Positions 1-10,317 of a stretch of DNA of 64,000 bases are shown here, piece after piece (position 1 is the stretch's first letter; each line of letters starts with the position of its first letter). The DNA comes from an uncultured Verrucomicrobiota bacterium (lineage in GTDB: Bacteria > Verrucomicrobiota > Verrucomicrobiia > Chthoniobacterales > JACTMZ01). The notes beneath the pieces are model-generated. The model made no database searches and was not told where the DNA came from. It was given only the letters and a program-made list of their open reading frames with translations. The stretch spans positions 38,558 to 102,557 of the forward strand of contig CAJBKE010000027.1 in NCBI GenBank assembly GCA_903953565.1. Direction: 5' to 3'. Both the position numbers and the translations under genes were made by a program.

Positions 1-1106
1 AAGCCCATAATGGCGAAGCCGGCATACATGATCGGTTTGCGTCCGAGTCGGTCGACGAAAGCGATGGCGATGAAGGTGGCCAGGACGTTGATCGTGCCGA
101 TGAGCACGGTGCCCCACATCTGCTCGGCCGTGGTGTTGAACCCTGCTTCGTTGAGGATGCGCGGGGCGTAATACATGATGACATTGATCCCCGTGAATTG
201 CTGGATGACCTGCAGGCCGACGCCGAGGAAGACGGCCCGGCGGAAGTTGCTGTTTTCGCGGAAGAGACTGAATCCTTTTTGTTCCACCTTCAGGCTGTTC
301 TCGATCTCGTTGAGTTCGTGCTCGGCTTCCTCGTGGCTGCTGGCCAGGCGCTGGAGAACGCCGCGTGCCTGCGGGAGGCGGTTTTTGAGGACGAGCCAAC
401 GCGGGCTCTCCGGCAGAAAAAGCATGCCGAGGAACATGAGGAGGGCGGGGATGGCAATGACACCGAGCATCCAGCGCCACGGCACCGCGAAGTAAGCTTC
501 CATGACCATCTGGCCGCGTCCGCCGGCCACGGAACTGACAGACTCGCTGATGGTGGTGGCGAGCGGTTGGAGGTTCGCGTAGGTGGAGAAAAAGGTGTCG
601 CTCAAAAAGGCCAGGACGATGCCGATGGTGATCATCAGCTGATACATCGAGATGAGAGCGCCGCGCACGCTTTGCGGGGCGATCTCCGAGAGGTAGAGCG
701 GGGCGACGAATGAAGCCATGCCCACGGCGATGCCGAGAAAAAACCGTGCGGCAATGAGCGCACCGGGCGAGGGGGCCAGAGCGCAGAAAATCGAACCGGC
801 GGCGAAGACGAGCGCGCTGATCAGGATGGTTCCGCGGCGGCCGAGGCGGAGGGAAAAAAATCCACTGACCAAAACCCCGAAGACCGCGCCCCAGAGCAGG
901 GCGCTGACGATGTTTTCGATGGTGCGATCGTCGACGCCAAAATCTTTCTGGATGAATTCATTCGCACCGGAGATGACGCCGACATCGAGACCGAAAAGAA
1001 GACCGGCCAGCGCAGCGGTCAGACCGACGAAATAGACGATGGGTTTGGTTTTTCCGGCGAAGGGATGCGCAGCGGCGGAGCCGGATGGGGGGATGACAGC
1101 GGCCAT
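1..1106 (-). CDS. MFS sugar porter (sugar/H+ symporter), 3' end outside window
   Basis: A major facilitator superfamily sugar porter of the XylE/GalP type that would import a hexose or pentose across the inner membrane. About 368 codons are present; the C-terminus lies beyond base 1. The ATG at 1106 opens a short cytoplasmic tail, followed by hydrophobic helices. The sugar-porter hallmarks are visible: a GRR loop motif after helix 2 (LGRRG), PESPRWL at the end of helix 6, and GINVIMYYAP in helix 7. It lies 40 bp downstream of glgC on the same strand, so sugar uptake may be co-expressed with glycogen synthesis. The exact sugar cannot be read from sequence. Family assignment is firm. Confidence 0.9.
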   Translation of the reverse strand, partial: MAAVIPPSGSAAAHPFAGKTKPIVYFVGLTAALAGLLFGLDVGVISGANEFIQKDFGVDDRTIENIVSALLWGAVFGVLVSGFFSLRLGRRGTILISALVFAAGSIFCALAPSPGALIAARFFLGIAVGMASFVAPLYLSEIAPQSVRGALISMYQLMITIGIVLAFLSDTFFSTYANLQPLATTISESVSSVAGGRGQMVMEAYFAVPWRWMLGVIAIPALLMFLGMLFLPESPRWLVLKNRLPQARGVLQRLASSHEEAEHELNEIENSLKVEQKGFSLFRENSNFRRAVFLGVGLQVIQQFTGINVIMYYAPRILNEAGFNTTAEQMWGTVLIGTINVLATFIAIAFVDRLGRKPIMYAGFAIMG

Positions 1107-1146
1107 TCTTGAGTCGAGGGTTGAGAACTTTAGGGTCGAGGGAAAT

Positions 1147-2451
1147 TCAGATCCAGGAACCGTCGGGGATCACGGCGTTTTTCGGAATGATAACGATACC
1201 GTCGCGGATGTAGAAGTTTTCCCCGTCGTATTCGGACGGCTTGCCCTCGGGGCTGATGACCACGCGTTCCCCGATGCGGGCGTTCTTGTCGACGATGGCG
1301 TCATTGATGGTCGTATTGCGTCCGATGCCGACCGGCGGGGTGCCGGAGCGGGGCGCGGCCTCGGCTTCGTAAAAGTCCGCGCCCATCATGACGACATTCC
1401 GCAGCACCGCCCCCGACTCGATGATGCTGCGGATGCCGATCACGCAGCGCTCGAGCGATGCATCGGTGATGATGCAACCGTCCGAGACCACGGCACGCTG
1501 CATCGTGGCGCCGTTGATTTTGCTGGCCGGCAGGAAGCGCGGGCGCGAGTAGACGGTGGATTCGGGACGGTAAAAACTGAAAGGTGGTTCGATTTCGGCC
1601 AGCGCCAAGTTCGCCTCGAAGAAAGAACGGATCGTCCCGATATCCTCCCAGTAACCTTGAAAGATGTGCGCGTGCACGCGGCGGTCCTTGATCGCGGCGG
1701 GAATGACATTCTTGCCGAAGTCCTCGAAGTTGTTCTCGAGGCATTGCCCGAGGGCTTCGCGGTTGAAGAGGTAAATGCCCATCGAGGCCTGGTAACGTTC
1801 GGCCGACGGGTCGAGGCCCAGTTCGGAAAGAAGCGGACCGGGAATACGCAAGCTATCGAGCACGGCGGGGTCGGTCGGTTTTTCCACGAACCGCGTGATA
1901 CGTCGCGCCGCATCGGTCTGCATGATGCCGAATCCCTCGGCCGCTTGCCGGTCGACCGGCAGGGTGGCGATGGTCAGATCGGCGCCGGATGCGAGGTGGT
2001 CCGCCATGAGGACTTCGAAATCCATCTGGTAAAGTTGGTCGCCGCTGAGGATGAGGAAATAATCCCACGGGCGCTCGAGGAAGTAGGAAAGATTCTGGCG
2101 GACGGCATCGGCGGTGCCTTGATACCAGCCGGCACCGGTCGGCGTTTGCTGGGCGGCGAGAATTTCCACGAAGCTGCCCGCGCTGAAGATGTCGAATTTG
2201 TAGGTCGCGCTGATGTGCTGGTGAAGCGATACGCTGTTGAATTGCGTGAGCAGGTAGATGCCGCGGATGCCGGAGTTGAGGCAATTGCTGATCGGGATGT
2301 CGACGAGGCGGTATTTGCCGCCCAGCGGGACGGCGGGCTTCGAGCGGTCCTTGGTCAGTGGGAAGAGTCGCTTGCCCGCGCCGCCACCCATGATGATGCC
2401 GAGGGTGCGGGCAAGGGCTTCGCCGGCTTGGGGGGAATTTTTTCCGGCCAT
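1147..2451 (-). CDS. glgC: Glucose-1-phosphate adenylyltransferase (ADP-glucose pyrophosphorylase)
   Basis: Makes ADP-glucose from glucose-1-phosphate and ATP, the committed step of bacterial glycogen synthesis. The N-terminal nucleotidyltransferase domain carries GGGAGKRLFPLT and the SKPAVPLGGKYRLVD activator/substrate region. The C-terminal third has the left-handed beta-helix pattern (ISPEGKPSEYDGENF, VIIPKNAVIPDG). The ATG at 2451 gives 434 residues, normal for GlgC; an in-frame TTG three codons upstream is less likely. It is divergent from glmS, so the two sugar-phosphate genes share the 119 bp between their start codons. The MFS sugar porter follows on the same strand. Confidence 0.96.
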   Translation of the reverse strand: MAGKNSPQAGEALARTLGIIMGGGAGKRLFPLTKDRSKPAVPLGGKYRLVDIPISNCLNSGIRGIYLLTQFNSVSLHQHISATYKFDIFSAGSFVEILAAQQTPTGAGWYQGTADAVRQNLSYFLERPWDYFLILSGDQLYQMDFEVLMADHLASGADLTIATLPVDRQAAEGFGIMQTDAARRITRFVEKPTDPAVLDSLRIPGPLLSELGLDPSAERYQASMGIYLFNREALGQCLENNFEDFGKNVIPAAIKDRRVHAHIFQGYWEDIGTIRSFFEANLALAEIEPPFSFYRPESTVYSRPRFLPASKINGATMQRAVVSDGCIITDASLERCVIGIRSIIESGAVLRNVVMMGADFYEAEAAPRSGTPPVGIGRNTTINDAIVDKNARIGERVVISPEGKPSEYDGENFYIRDGIVIIPKNAVIPDGSWI

Positions 2452-2570
2452 GACAGCCAAAGGGAGTCGCGCAAACCGGCCGCGATGTCACGCTGGTAAT
2501 TTGGAGGGTTTCTCCCCGTGTCGCTGGGGTTGCCATGCGGCGCGGGGTGCACCACTATCTCCTCTTACTT

Positions 2571-4418
2571 ATGTGCGGCATTGTCGGTTACGTCGGTCCA
2601 GCCGAGGCGGCTCCCATCCTTTTGGATGGGTTGCGTCGCCTCGAATATCGCGGATATGACTCCGCTGGTGTGGCCTTGGGCAACAAGGGCTCGCTGGAGA
2701 TCCGCAGGTCCGTCGGCCGCATCCAGAATCTCGCCCAGCTGCTCAGCGAAAATCCTGTCCATGGGAACCGAGGAATCTGCCACACGCGTTGGGCCACGCA
2801 CGGCGCCGTGACCAAAGAAAACGCCCACCCGCATACCGACCAGAGCGGCCGTCTTGCGCTGGTCCACAATGGCGTGATCGAGAACTACGAAAAGCTCCGC
2901 GCCGAACTCGAGAGCGAGGGGCACATTTTCCTATCCGAGACGGACACCGAGGTGCTGGCGCACCTGATCGGGAAGTTCGCCGTCCAGCTCGGCGAGCCCT
3001 CGGTTGATCATCTGGTCGAGGCGGTGCGGATGGCCTTGCGCGAGGTGCACGGGACTTACGGGATCGCGGTGATGCATCGAGATGTGCCGGACCTGCTCAT
3101 CGGCGCGCGGCGCGGCAGTCCGCTCGTCCTCGGCGTCGGCAAGGGCGAGAACTTTCTGGCCAGCGACCCGTTGGCGCTGGTCAACCACACGCGCGACGTC
3201 GTTTATCTCAAAGATTTCGAGATTGTCCTGCTGCGTCCCGATAATTTCCAGATCCAGTCCTTGGCCGGGGACGGGCAGGACTACGAGATAAGCACGGTGG
3301 ATTTCGATGCGGAGGAAGCTTCCAAGGGGGATTATCCGCACTACATGCTCAAGGAAATCTACGAGCAGTCTTCTTCGGTGCGCGATGCCATGCGCGGCCG
3401 GCTTTCGGCCGAAGAAGCGACGGCCAAGCTCGGCGGACTGAACATGACGGCCAGCGAATTGCGCGAGGTCGAGCGTATCGTTCTCATCGGCTGCGGCACA
3501 GCCTACCACGCGGCGATCGTCGGCGAATACGCCATGGAGACACTCGCCTCGTTGCCCACGGAGGTGGAGATCGCCAGCGAATTCCGCTACCGGAACATGC
3601 CGCTCGACAAATACACCCTCACTTTCGTCATCAGCCAGAGCGGCGAGACAGCCGATACGCTTGCGGCACTGCGCGAAAGCCAGCGCAAAGGGCACCGCAC
3701 GCTCGGCATTTGCAACAATGTGGCCAGCACTATCGCCCGCGAGAGCGATGGTGGCGTCTACATGCACGCAGGACCGGAGATCGGCGTGGCTGCGACAAAG
3801 TCATTCACTTCCCAGGTCACCATTCTCACGCTGCTCTCGCTCTTGATGGGGCGGATCCGCAACCTCTCCAGTTCGGACGGTCTGCGCATCATCGAGGAAC
3901 TGGAGTCTCTGCCGGAAAAAGTCGCGCGCGTCCTCGAAATGAACCCGCACCTTCCCGAGGTGGCAAAAAAATATGCCAACTCTCACGGCATGCTTTTCAT
4001 GGGGCGCCAATTCCAATATCCCGTCGCCCTCGAAGCCGCCCTCAAGCTGAAAGAAATCAGCTACATGTTCTGCTCGGGCTACCCGAGCGCCGAATTGAAG
4101 CACGGCGTCATCGCCTTGGTTAATCCCGACACGCCTTCGGTCTTTATTGCGCCCGACGACGCGCTCTTCGAGAAAAACGCGAGCAACATCCAGGAAGTCC
4201 GCGCGCGCAAGGGTCCAGTCATTGGCGTGGGCACGGAGAAGCATTCCGCCCTCGAGAGGATTGTCGACGACGTGCTCTGGGTGCCCGATGCGGCGGACTG
4301 GATCATGCCGGTGTTGACCGTCATTCCGCTGCAGTTGCTTTCTTACCACATCGCGGTGCAACGCGGTTGCGACGTGGACAAGCCCCGTAATCTGGCGAAG
4401 AGCGTGACCGTGGAGTAG
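2571..4418 (+). CDS. glmS: Glutamine--fructose-6-phosphate aminotransferase (isomerizing)
   Basis: Produces glucosamine-6-phosphate from fructose-6-phosphate and glutamine, the entry step for peptidoglycan and LPS amino sugars. The frame is open from 2535, but the start was set at the ATG at 2571 because the mature enzyme must expose Cys2 (MCGIVGYVG) as the N-terminal amidotransferase nucleophile. The class-II glutaminase domain covers about residues 1-220 (RRLEYRGYDSAG, CHTRWATHG). Two SIS domains follow (ISQSGETADT; SGYPSAELKHG) and the end is PRNLAKSVTVE, the standard GlmS C-terminus. Length is 615 residues. No glmS ribozyme could be recognised in the short upstream region. Confidence 0.97.
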   Translation: MCGIVGYVGPAEAAPILLDGLRRLEYRGYDSAGVALGNKGSLEIRRSVGRIQNLAQLLSENPVHGNRGICHTRWATHGAVTKENAHPHTDQSGRLALVHNGVIENYEKLRAELESEGHIFLSETDTEVLAHLIGKFAVQLGEPSVDHLVEAVRMALREVHGTYGIAVMHRDVPDLLIGARRGSPLVLGVGKGENFLASDPLALVNHTRDVVYLKDFEIVLLRPDNFQIQSLAGDGQDYEISTVDFDAEEASKGDYPHYMLKEIYEQSSSVRDAMRGRLSAEEATAKLGGLNMTASELREVERIVLIGCGTAYHAAIVGEYAMETLASLPTEVEIASEFRYRNMPLDKYTLTFVISQSGETADTLAALRESQRKGHRTLGICNNVASTIARESDGGVYMHAGPEIGVAATKSFTSQVTILTLLSLLMGRIRNLSSSDGLRIIEELESLPEKVARVLEMNPHLPEVAKKYANSHGMLFMGRQFQYPVALEAALKLKEISYMFCSGYPSAELKHGVIALVNPDTPSVFIAPDDALFEKNASNIQEVRARKGPVIGVGTEKHSALERIVDDVLWVPDAADWIMPVLTVIPLQLLSYHIAVQRGCDVDKPRNLAKSVTVE

Positions 4419-4420
4419 TT

Positions 4421-4490
4421 GTGGCGGATCGCGATGTTCCATCGCGATTTCTGCCTGAGTGATATCGCGCCGGGACGGCGCGATCCACCT
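4421..4490 (-). repeat. Two-hairpin palindromic intergenic repeat, copy 1
   Basis: It lies between the convergent 3' ends of glmS and the esterase gene. Read on the minus strand it matches the copy at 43591-43660: AGGTGGATCGCG, hairpin A (ATCGCGCCG, loop TCC, CGGCGCGAT), a 15-base linker, then hairpin B (ATCGCGATG, loop GAA, CATCGCGAT) and a GATCCGCC end. Both stems are perfect 9-bp inverted repeats. This is a REP/MITE-like element with no coding capacity. No poly-T follows, so it is not a standard terminator on either strand. Confidence 0.8.
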
Positions 4491-4498
4491 AAGTGGCA

Positions 4499-5095
4499 TC
4501 AAGGAGCGAAGTTGGCGTCCATCCACTCCTTGGCTGTTTTCACGTCCATCGGACCGAGGCCGTGTCCGGTATCCTGCCATTCGAGTGTGACGTCCGCTCC
4601 GGCGCCAAGAAGCAGCGCGGCGAGGCGTTGCGGTTGGTCGGGGGACATCATTTCATCATGGCGCCCGGCAAGGATGAGGACCGGGAGTCCGGCCAGGTCC
4701 GGCGGATGCGCTAATTCGAGCGGAACCATGGCGCGAAGAAGGATCGCGCCGGAAAGAAGACCCGGGCGCAGGAGCAGCATTGAGGCTGCGATATTGGCAC
4801 CGTTCGAGTAACCGACGGCGACAATTTTGCGGAAATGATGGCGCTCGCTCTGATCCTCGACGAAATCGGCGAGTTGGTGCGTGCGATGGACCAGATCTGC
4901 CTCGTCGAAGACGCCGGGTGCAAGGCGGCGGAAGAAGCGGAGCTGCCCGTTTTCATCGACCTCGCCGCGCGGGCTGAGCATCGCTGCACCCGGACGGATC
5001 AGTTGTCCGAGCGGAATGAGGTCGTTCTCATCCCCGCCCGTGCCGTGCAGCAAGAGCAAGGTCGGCGAGGTGCCGGGTTCGAAGCGGTGCTTCAT
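4499..5095 (-). CDS. Alpha/beta hydrolase, phospholipase/carboxylesterase type
   Basis: A 198-residue serine hydrolase of the phospholipase/carboxylesterase family, including the MhqD/YpfH-like group. The oxyanion region is LLLLHGTGGDENDL, the nucleophile elbow is GYSNGAN, the acid is in GRHDEMMSP and the catalytic histidine is in DTGHGLGP near the C-terminus. There is no signal peptide, so it is cytoplasmic. The ATG at 5095 has an AGGCGGA-like ribosome site. It follows the isocitrate dehydrogenase gene by 21 bp on the same strand. The physiological ester is unknown; small aromatic or fatty esters are typical of the family. Confidence 0.85.
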   Translation of the reverse strand: MKHRFEPGTSPTLLLLHGTGGDENDLIPLGQLIRPGAAMLSPRGEVDENGQLRFFRRLAPGVFDEADLVHRTHQLADFVEDQSERHHFRKIVAVGYSNGANIAASMLLLRPGLLSGAILLRAMVPLELAHPPDLAGLPVLILAGRHDEMMSPDQPQRLAALLLGAGADVTLEWQDTGHGLGPMDVKTAKEWMDANFAP

Positions 5096-5116
5096 TGGTG
5101 ATCCGCCTCGCTTCGG

Positions 5117-7375
<2,259 letters not shown>

Positions 7376-7396
7376 TCAGGGTCAAAGCAAAGGCGG

Positions 7397-7711
7397 TCAG
7401 GCTTCCGTCGCCGCGGGATCCAGCCTCCGTAGGTAACCGACAGAAAAGATCCCCGTGCTGTGCCCGTCTGCCCATTTGGGCTGCCAGCCATAGCCGCCGA
7501 CCATTTCGTACGAGTCCAACTCAAAGCTGGCCGACGTGTGCTTGACCTCCGGCTTCTCTCCCCGGCCGAGCACGTCGGGTTCGCCATTGCAGACGGCGCA
7601 GGGGCAGGCTTTGCGCACGTCTTCGAGCAAGAGATAGCTCTCATGCCCGTCGCTCCACGCTATGGCCAGTTCCTTGCCGATGATCTGCAGGTTTTTGATT
7701 TGCGGGGTCAT
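7397..7711 (-). CDS. DUF971 family protein
   Basis: A 104-residue protein of the DUF971 family, which resembles the N-terminal domain of gamma-butyrobetaine hydroxylases. It contains a CPCAVC cysteine cluster (residues about 36-41) and the family pattern WSDGHESYLLLEDVR at the N-terminus and GYGWQPKWADGHSTGIFS at the C-terminus. An open frame extends upstream to 7771, but that part runs through repeat-like intergenic DNA, so the ATG at 7711 (MTPQIKN) was chosen. The cysteines suggest metal or Fe-S binding; this is inference. It sits between yggS and icd on the same strand. Confidence 0.82.
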   Translation of the reverse strand: MTPQIKNLQIIGKELAIAWSDGHESYLLLEDVRKACPCAVCNGEPDVLGRGEKPEVKHTSASFELDSYEMVGGYGWQPKWADGHSTGIFSVGYLRRLDPAATEA

Positions 7712-7790
7712 GAGAGAAGGCAGAAGGAAGAATGCAGAATGAAGAAGTCCGCAGCCGTGCGGTGATGGCAAATTTCGCGTTCTGCGTTCA
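7712..7790. repeat. Imperfect inverted-repeat spacer between yggS and the DUF971 gene
   Basis: This spacer contains two 18-base arms that match in 14 positions when inverted (AGAATGCAGAATGAAGAA near 7735; TTCTGCGTTCATCATTCT near 7780). Between them is a short hairpin, CCGCA-loop-TGCGG. It is less GC-rich than its surroundings and codes for nothing convincing. The structure is weak, so it may be a decayed dispersed repeat or simply an attenuator-like spacer. Confidence 0.4.
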
Positions 7791-8489
7791 TCATTCTTTG
7801 TTCGGTCGCGGGCGAGTGCCGAAGATGGACGATCCGACGCGCACGAGGGTTGCTCCTTCTTCGATAGCGGGCTCGAAGTCGCCGCTCATGCCCATGGACA
7901 ATTCGGGCAGGGGATGCTGGTGGGCGGATTGCAATTCGTCGCGCAATTCGTGCAGCTTGCGGAAAACAGGCCGCGCATCCTCCGGGTTGTCGCTGTAAGG
8001 CGCCATGGTCATGAGTCCGCGGATGCGGAGATGCGGAAGTTTCGCCAAGGCGGGAAATTGCGCGCGGAGCTCGTCGGGCGTGAATCCATGTTTGGACTCC
8101 TCGCCGGAAACATTCACTTCGAGCAGTCCCTGAGCTTTCGCTCCGGTTTCGCCCGCAATGCGATCGATGGCTCCGGCCAGAGCGGCGCTGTCGATGCTGT
8201 GGAAGAAGGGGAAAAGCGGGAGGGCCTGGCGGACTTTGTTTTTTTGCAGGTGGCCGATGAAGTGCCACTCCAGGTCTGATGGGCAGGCCGGTATTTTCTC
8301 GCGCGCTTCCTGAACACGGCTCTCGCCGAAGATGCGCTGGCCGGTGGAGGCTGCTGCGCCGACCGCTTCAGCGGGGTAGGTTTTGGAGACTGCAACGAGG
8401 CGGACGGACGCCGGATCGCGCCCGGCACGCTCCGCCGCGGCGGTCAGCCGGCTGCGGATTTCCTCCAAGTTGGCCGCGATGGCGTCCAT
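7791..8489 (-). CDS. yggS: YggS family pyridoxal phosphate homeostasis protein
   Basis: A PLP-binding alanine-racemase-fold protein of the PLPBP/YggS family (232 residues) that buffers pyridoxal phosphate and influences amino acid and B6 homeostasis. Family motifs are visible: RLVAVSKTYPAEAV with the PLP-binding lysine, FGESRVQEAREK, WHFIGHLQKNK, the SIDS(AAL) segment, LRIRGLMTM, and the C-terminal SMGMSGDFEPAIEEGATLVRVG phosphate-binding loop. The ATG at 8489 is clear. It is divergent from a LysR regulator, with 50 bp between starts. Confidence 0.93.
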   Translation of the reverse strand: MDAIAANLEEIRSRLTAAAERAGRDPASVRLVAVSKTYPAEAVGAAASTGQRIFGESRVQEAREKIPACPSDLEWHFIGHLQKNKVRQALPLFPFFHSIDSAALAGAIDRIAGETGAKAQGLLEVNVSGEESKHGFTPDELRAQFPALAKLPHLRIRGLMTMAPYSDNPEDARPVFRKLHELRDELQSAHQHPLPELSMGMSGDFEPAIEEGATLVRVGSSIFGTRPRPNKE

Positions 8490-8494
8490 CAGAT

Positions 8495-8523
8495 TTGCTT
8501 ATAGTTAAAGTGGCTTGTATAAG
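8495..8523 (+). promoter_or_regulatory. Sigma-70-like promoter of the LysR gene
   Basis: TTGCTT at 8495-8500 and TATAAG at 8518-8523 are separated by exactly 17 bases. The predicted transcript starts near 8530, ten bases before the GTG at 8540. This rules out the in-frame GTG at 8510 as the translation start. The 50-bp divergent region also has to hold the yggS promoter, so autoregulation by the LysR protein could affect both genes. Confidence 0.55.
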
Positions 8524-8539
8524 ATGGTTTCATACGTCT

Positions 8540-9460
8540 GTGCAGACCCTGCTTTTCAAAGTATTCCGCGATCTGGCCGAAACCGCCAGTTTTTCGCAGG
8601 CCGCGCAGCTCAACGGCGTCACGCAGAGCGCGGTGAGCCAGCAGGTCAAGGCTCTGGAAAAGCGTTACGGCGTGCGCCTCATCGAGCGGGGCAAGAAAAG
8701 TTTTTCGCTGACCGCCGAGGGACGGGTCTTTCTCGGGGCGGCGCGCGAAATTCTGTCCGTGGTCGATGGCCTCGACGCGCGTTTGCGCCAGTTGAGCGAA
8801 GTGGTGACGGGTGACCTGAGACTTGTGGCGGTCCTGAGCGTGGGCCTGCATGAGTTACCCGTTTACACGCGGCAGTTCGCGCGCCTTTATCCCCAAGTGA
8901 AAATCCACACGGACTACCTGCGATCTGCCGAGGTTTACGCGGCCGTGCTTTCCGGCCAGGCGGAGGCCGGCTTGGTCGCTTATCCGTCGCCGCGCCGGGG
9001 ACTGAGTTCGGAGGTCCTGTGGCGCGACCGCATGGTTCTGGTCTGCAGTCCATCGCACCGTTTGGCCCGCCGTTCGCGCGTCCCGCTCGGGGAGTTGACC
9101 TCGGAAAAATTCATCGCTTTCGCCGCCGACCTCCCGACCCGCAAAGCGCTCGACCGCGCATTTCGCGCGGCCGGGGTCCGCGTGCGTCCGGAGCGCGAGT
9201 TCGACAACATCGAGACGGTCAAACGCACCGTGGAGATCGACGGTGCGGTTTCCATCCTTCCGGAGACGGCCTTGACCACCGAGCGCCGTGCCGGCTCTCT
9301 TATTCCGGTGGAAATCGCCTCGCCGGACATGTGGCGGCCGGTGGGTTTGGTGACTAGGCGCAACCGCGCGGGATCACCCGCGTTGAGGCGTTTTCTCGAG
9401 TTGCTCCGCAGCAACTCGCTGCGGCCCAGGCTTGCCAGCAAACGCCTTCTGGCGAATTAG
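8540..9460 (+). CDS. LysR-type transcriptional regulator
   Basis: A 306-residue LysR family regulator. The N-terminal winged helix-turn-helix spans about residues 1-60 (FRDLAETASFSQAAQ, GVTQSAVSQQVKALEK, RGKKSFSLTAEG). A linker helix and a periplasmic-binding-protein-like effector domain follow (DLRLVAVLSVGLHELP, VLSGQAEAGLVAYP, IEIDGAVSILPE-like segment). The GTG at 8540 gives the usual distance to the helix-turn-helix, and the promoter position supports it. The overall pattern resembles CysB/CbbR-like regulators. The target is unknown; the divergent yggS and the downstream deacetylase are the closest candidates. Confidence 0.9.
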   Translation: MQTLLFKVFRDLAETASFSQAAQLNGVTQSAVSQQVKALEKRYGVRLIERGKKSFSLTAEGRVFLGAAREILSVVDGLDARLRQLSEVVTGDLRLVAVLSVGLHELPVYTRQFARLYPQVKIHTDYLRSAEVYAAVLSGQAEAGLVAYPSPRRGLSSEVLWRDRMVLVCSPSHRLARRSRVPLGELTSEKFIAFAADLPTRKALDRAFRAAGVRVRPEREFDNIETVKRTVEIDGAVSILPETALTTERRAGSLIPVEIASPDMWRPVGLVTRRNRAGSPALRRFLELLRSNSLRPRLASKRLLAN

Positions 9461-9489
9461 TGTGCATCATGGTAACAGGAAAGACCTTC

Positions 9490-10317
9490 ATGAAGTTCAC
9501 GACTCCTCTGGTTGCTGCGGCCGCTATGCTGGTTGCAGCTTGTGCGCAAGAAAACGCCCCACGGGCCGTGCCTGCCGCCACACCGGCGGCGCGCCACCAA
9601 CCATCCATCAGCATCGGAGCCTCGGGGCCACTGGAATCACGTCCCGCGCGTGTTCCCTCCAGCTACAATTCCGTCAATACCTCGCGTCCGGTAGTGGCCC
9701 TCACATTCGATGACGGGCCGCATCCGGAGTTCACGCCCCGCCTTCTTGATATCCTCCGCCATGAGGGAATCCGCGCGACGTTTTACGTCATCGGCCGCAA
9801 CGTCCAGACCTATCCCGAGATCGCGCGCCGCATCGTGGCCGAGGGACATGAGATCGCCAACCACTCCTGGAGTCATCCGCGCCTCACGGCCCTGAGCGCT
9901 TCACGGCTCAAGACCGAAATGACAAACACGTCGGACATCATCCAAAAGGTGACCGGTCGCCGTCCGACGAACATGCGTCCGCCCTACGGCGCGATCAACG
10001 ATCGTGTGCGTCAAACCATCACTCGCGACCACGGCCTCGACGTCATCATGTGGTCGGTCGATCCGCTCGACTGGAAGCGGCCCGGCGCCGAAGTGGTGCG
10101 CCGCCGCATGGTCGAGGGCGCCACACCCGGAGGAATCCTTCTCGCCCACGACATCCATCCGGGGACGATCGATGCCATGCCCGGAACAATCAAAGACCTC
10201 AAAGCGAAAGGCTACGGATTCGCCACGGTCAGCCAATTGCTCGCGCTCCAGGACCATCCGTCCTCGCCGCGCACGGCAACCCCTGTTGCGCAGGAGCAAC
10301 AGACGGTTGTGCGTTGA
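9490..10317 (+). CDS. Polysaccharide deacetylase (NodB domain) lipoprotein
   Basis: A 275-residue carbohydrate esterase family 4 protein that probably removes N- or O-acetyl groups from peptidoglycan or another envelope glycan. The start at ATG 9490 has an AGGAAAG ribosome site seven bases upstream and begins a lipoprotein signal (LVAAC lipobox, Cys18). All five NodB motifs are present: TFDDGPH (metal Asp), HSWSH (metal His), RPPYG, WSVDPLDW and LLAHDIH. The gene lies 29 bp after the LysR gene and converges on the DUF4010 gene, whose stop is immediately adjacent. Confidence 0.92.
   Translation: MKFTTPLVAAAAMLVAACAQENAPRAVPAATPAARHQPSISIGASGPLESRPARVPSSYNSVNTSRPVVALTFDDGPHPEFTPRLLDILRHEGIRATFYVIGRNVQTYPEIARRIVAEGHEIANHSWSHPRLTALSASRLKTEMTNTSDIIQKVTGRRPTNMRPPYGAINDRVRQTITRDHGLDVIMWSVDPLDWKRPGAEVVRRRMVEGATPGGILLAHDIHPGTIDAMPGTIKDLKAKGYGFATVSQLLALQDHPSSPRTATPVAQEQQTVVR

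Noticed and set aside
1039..2499. 486-codon plus-strand ORF opposite glgC
   Set aside because: Antisense shadow of glgC with biased composition.
2452..2570. glmS ribozyme or riboswitch upstream of glmS
   Set aside because: The 119-bp divergent spacer is too short and I could not find the conserved ribozyme core.
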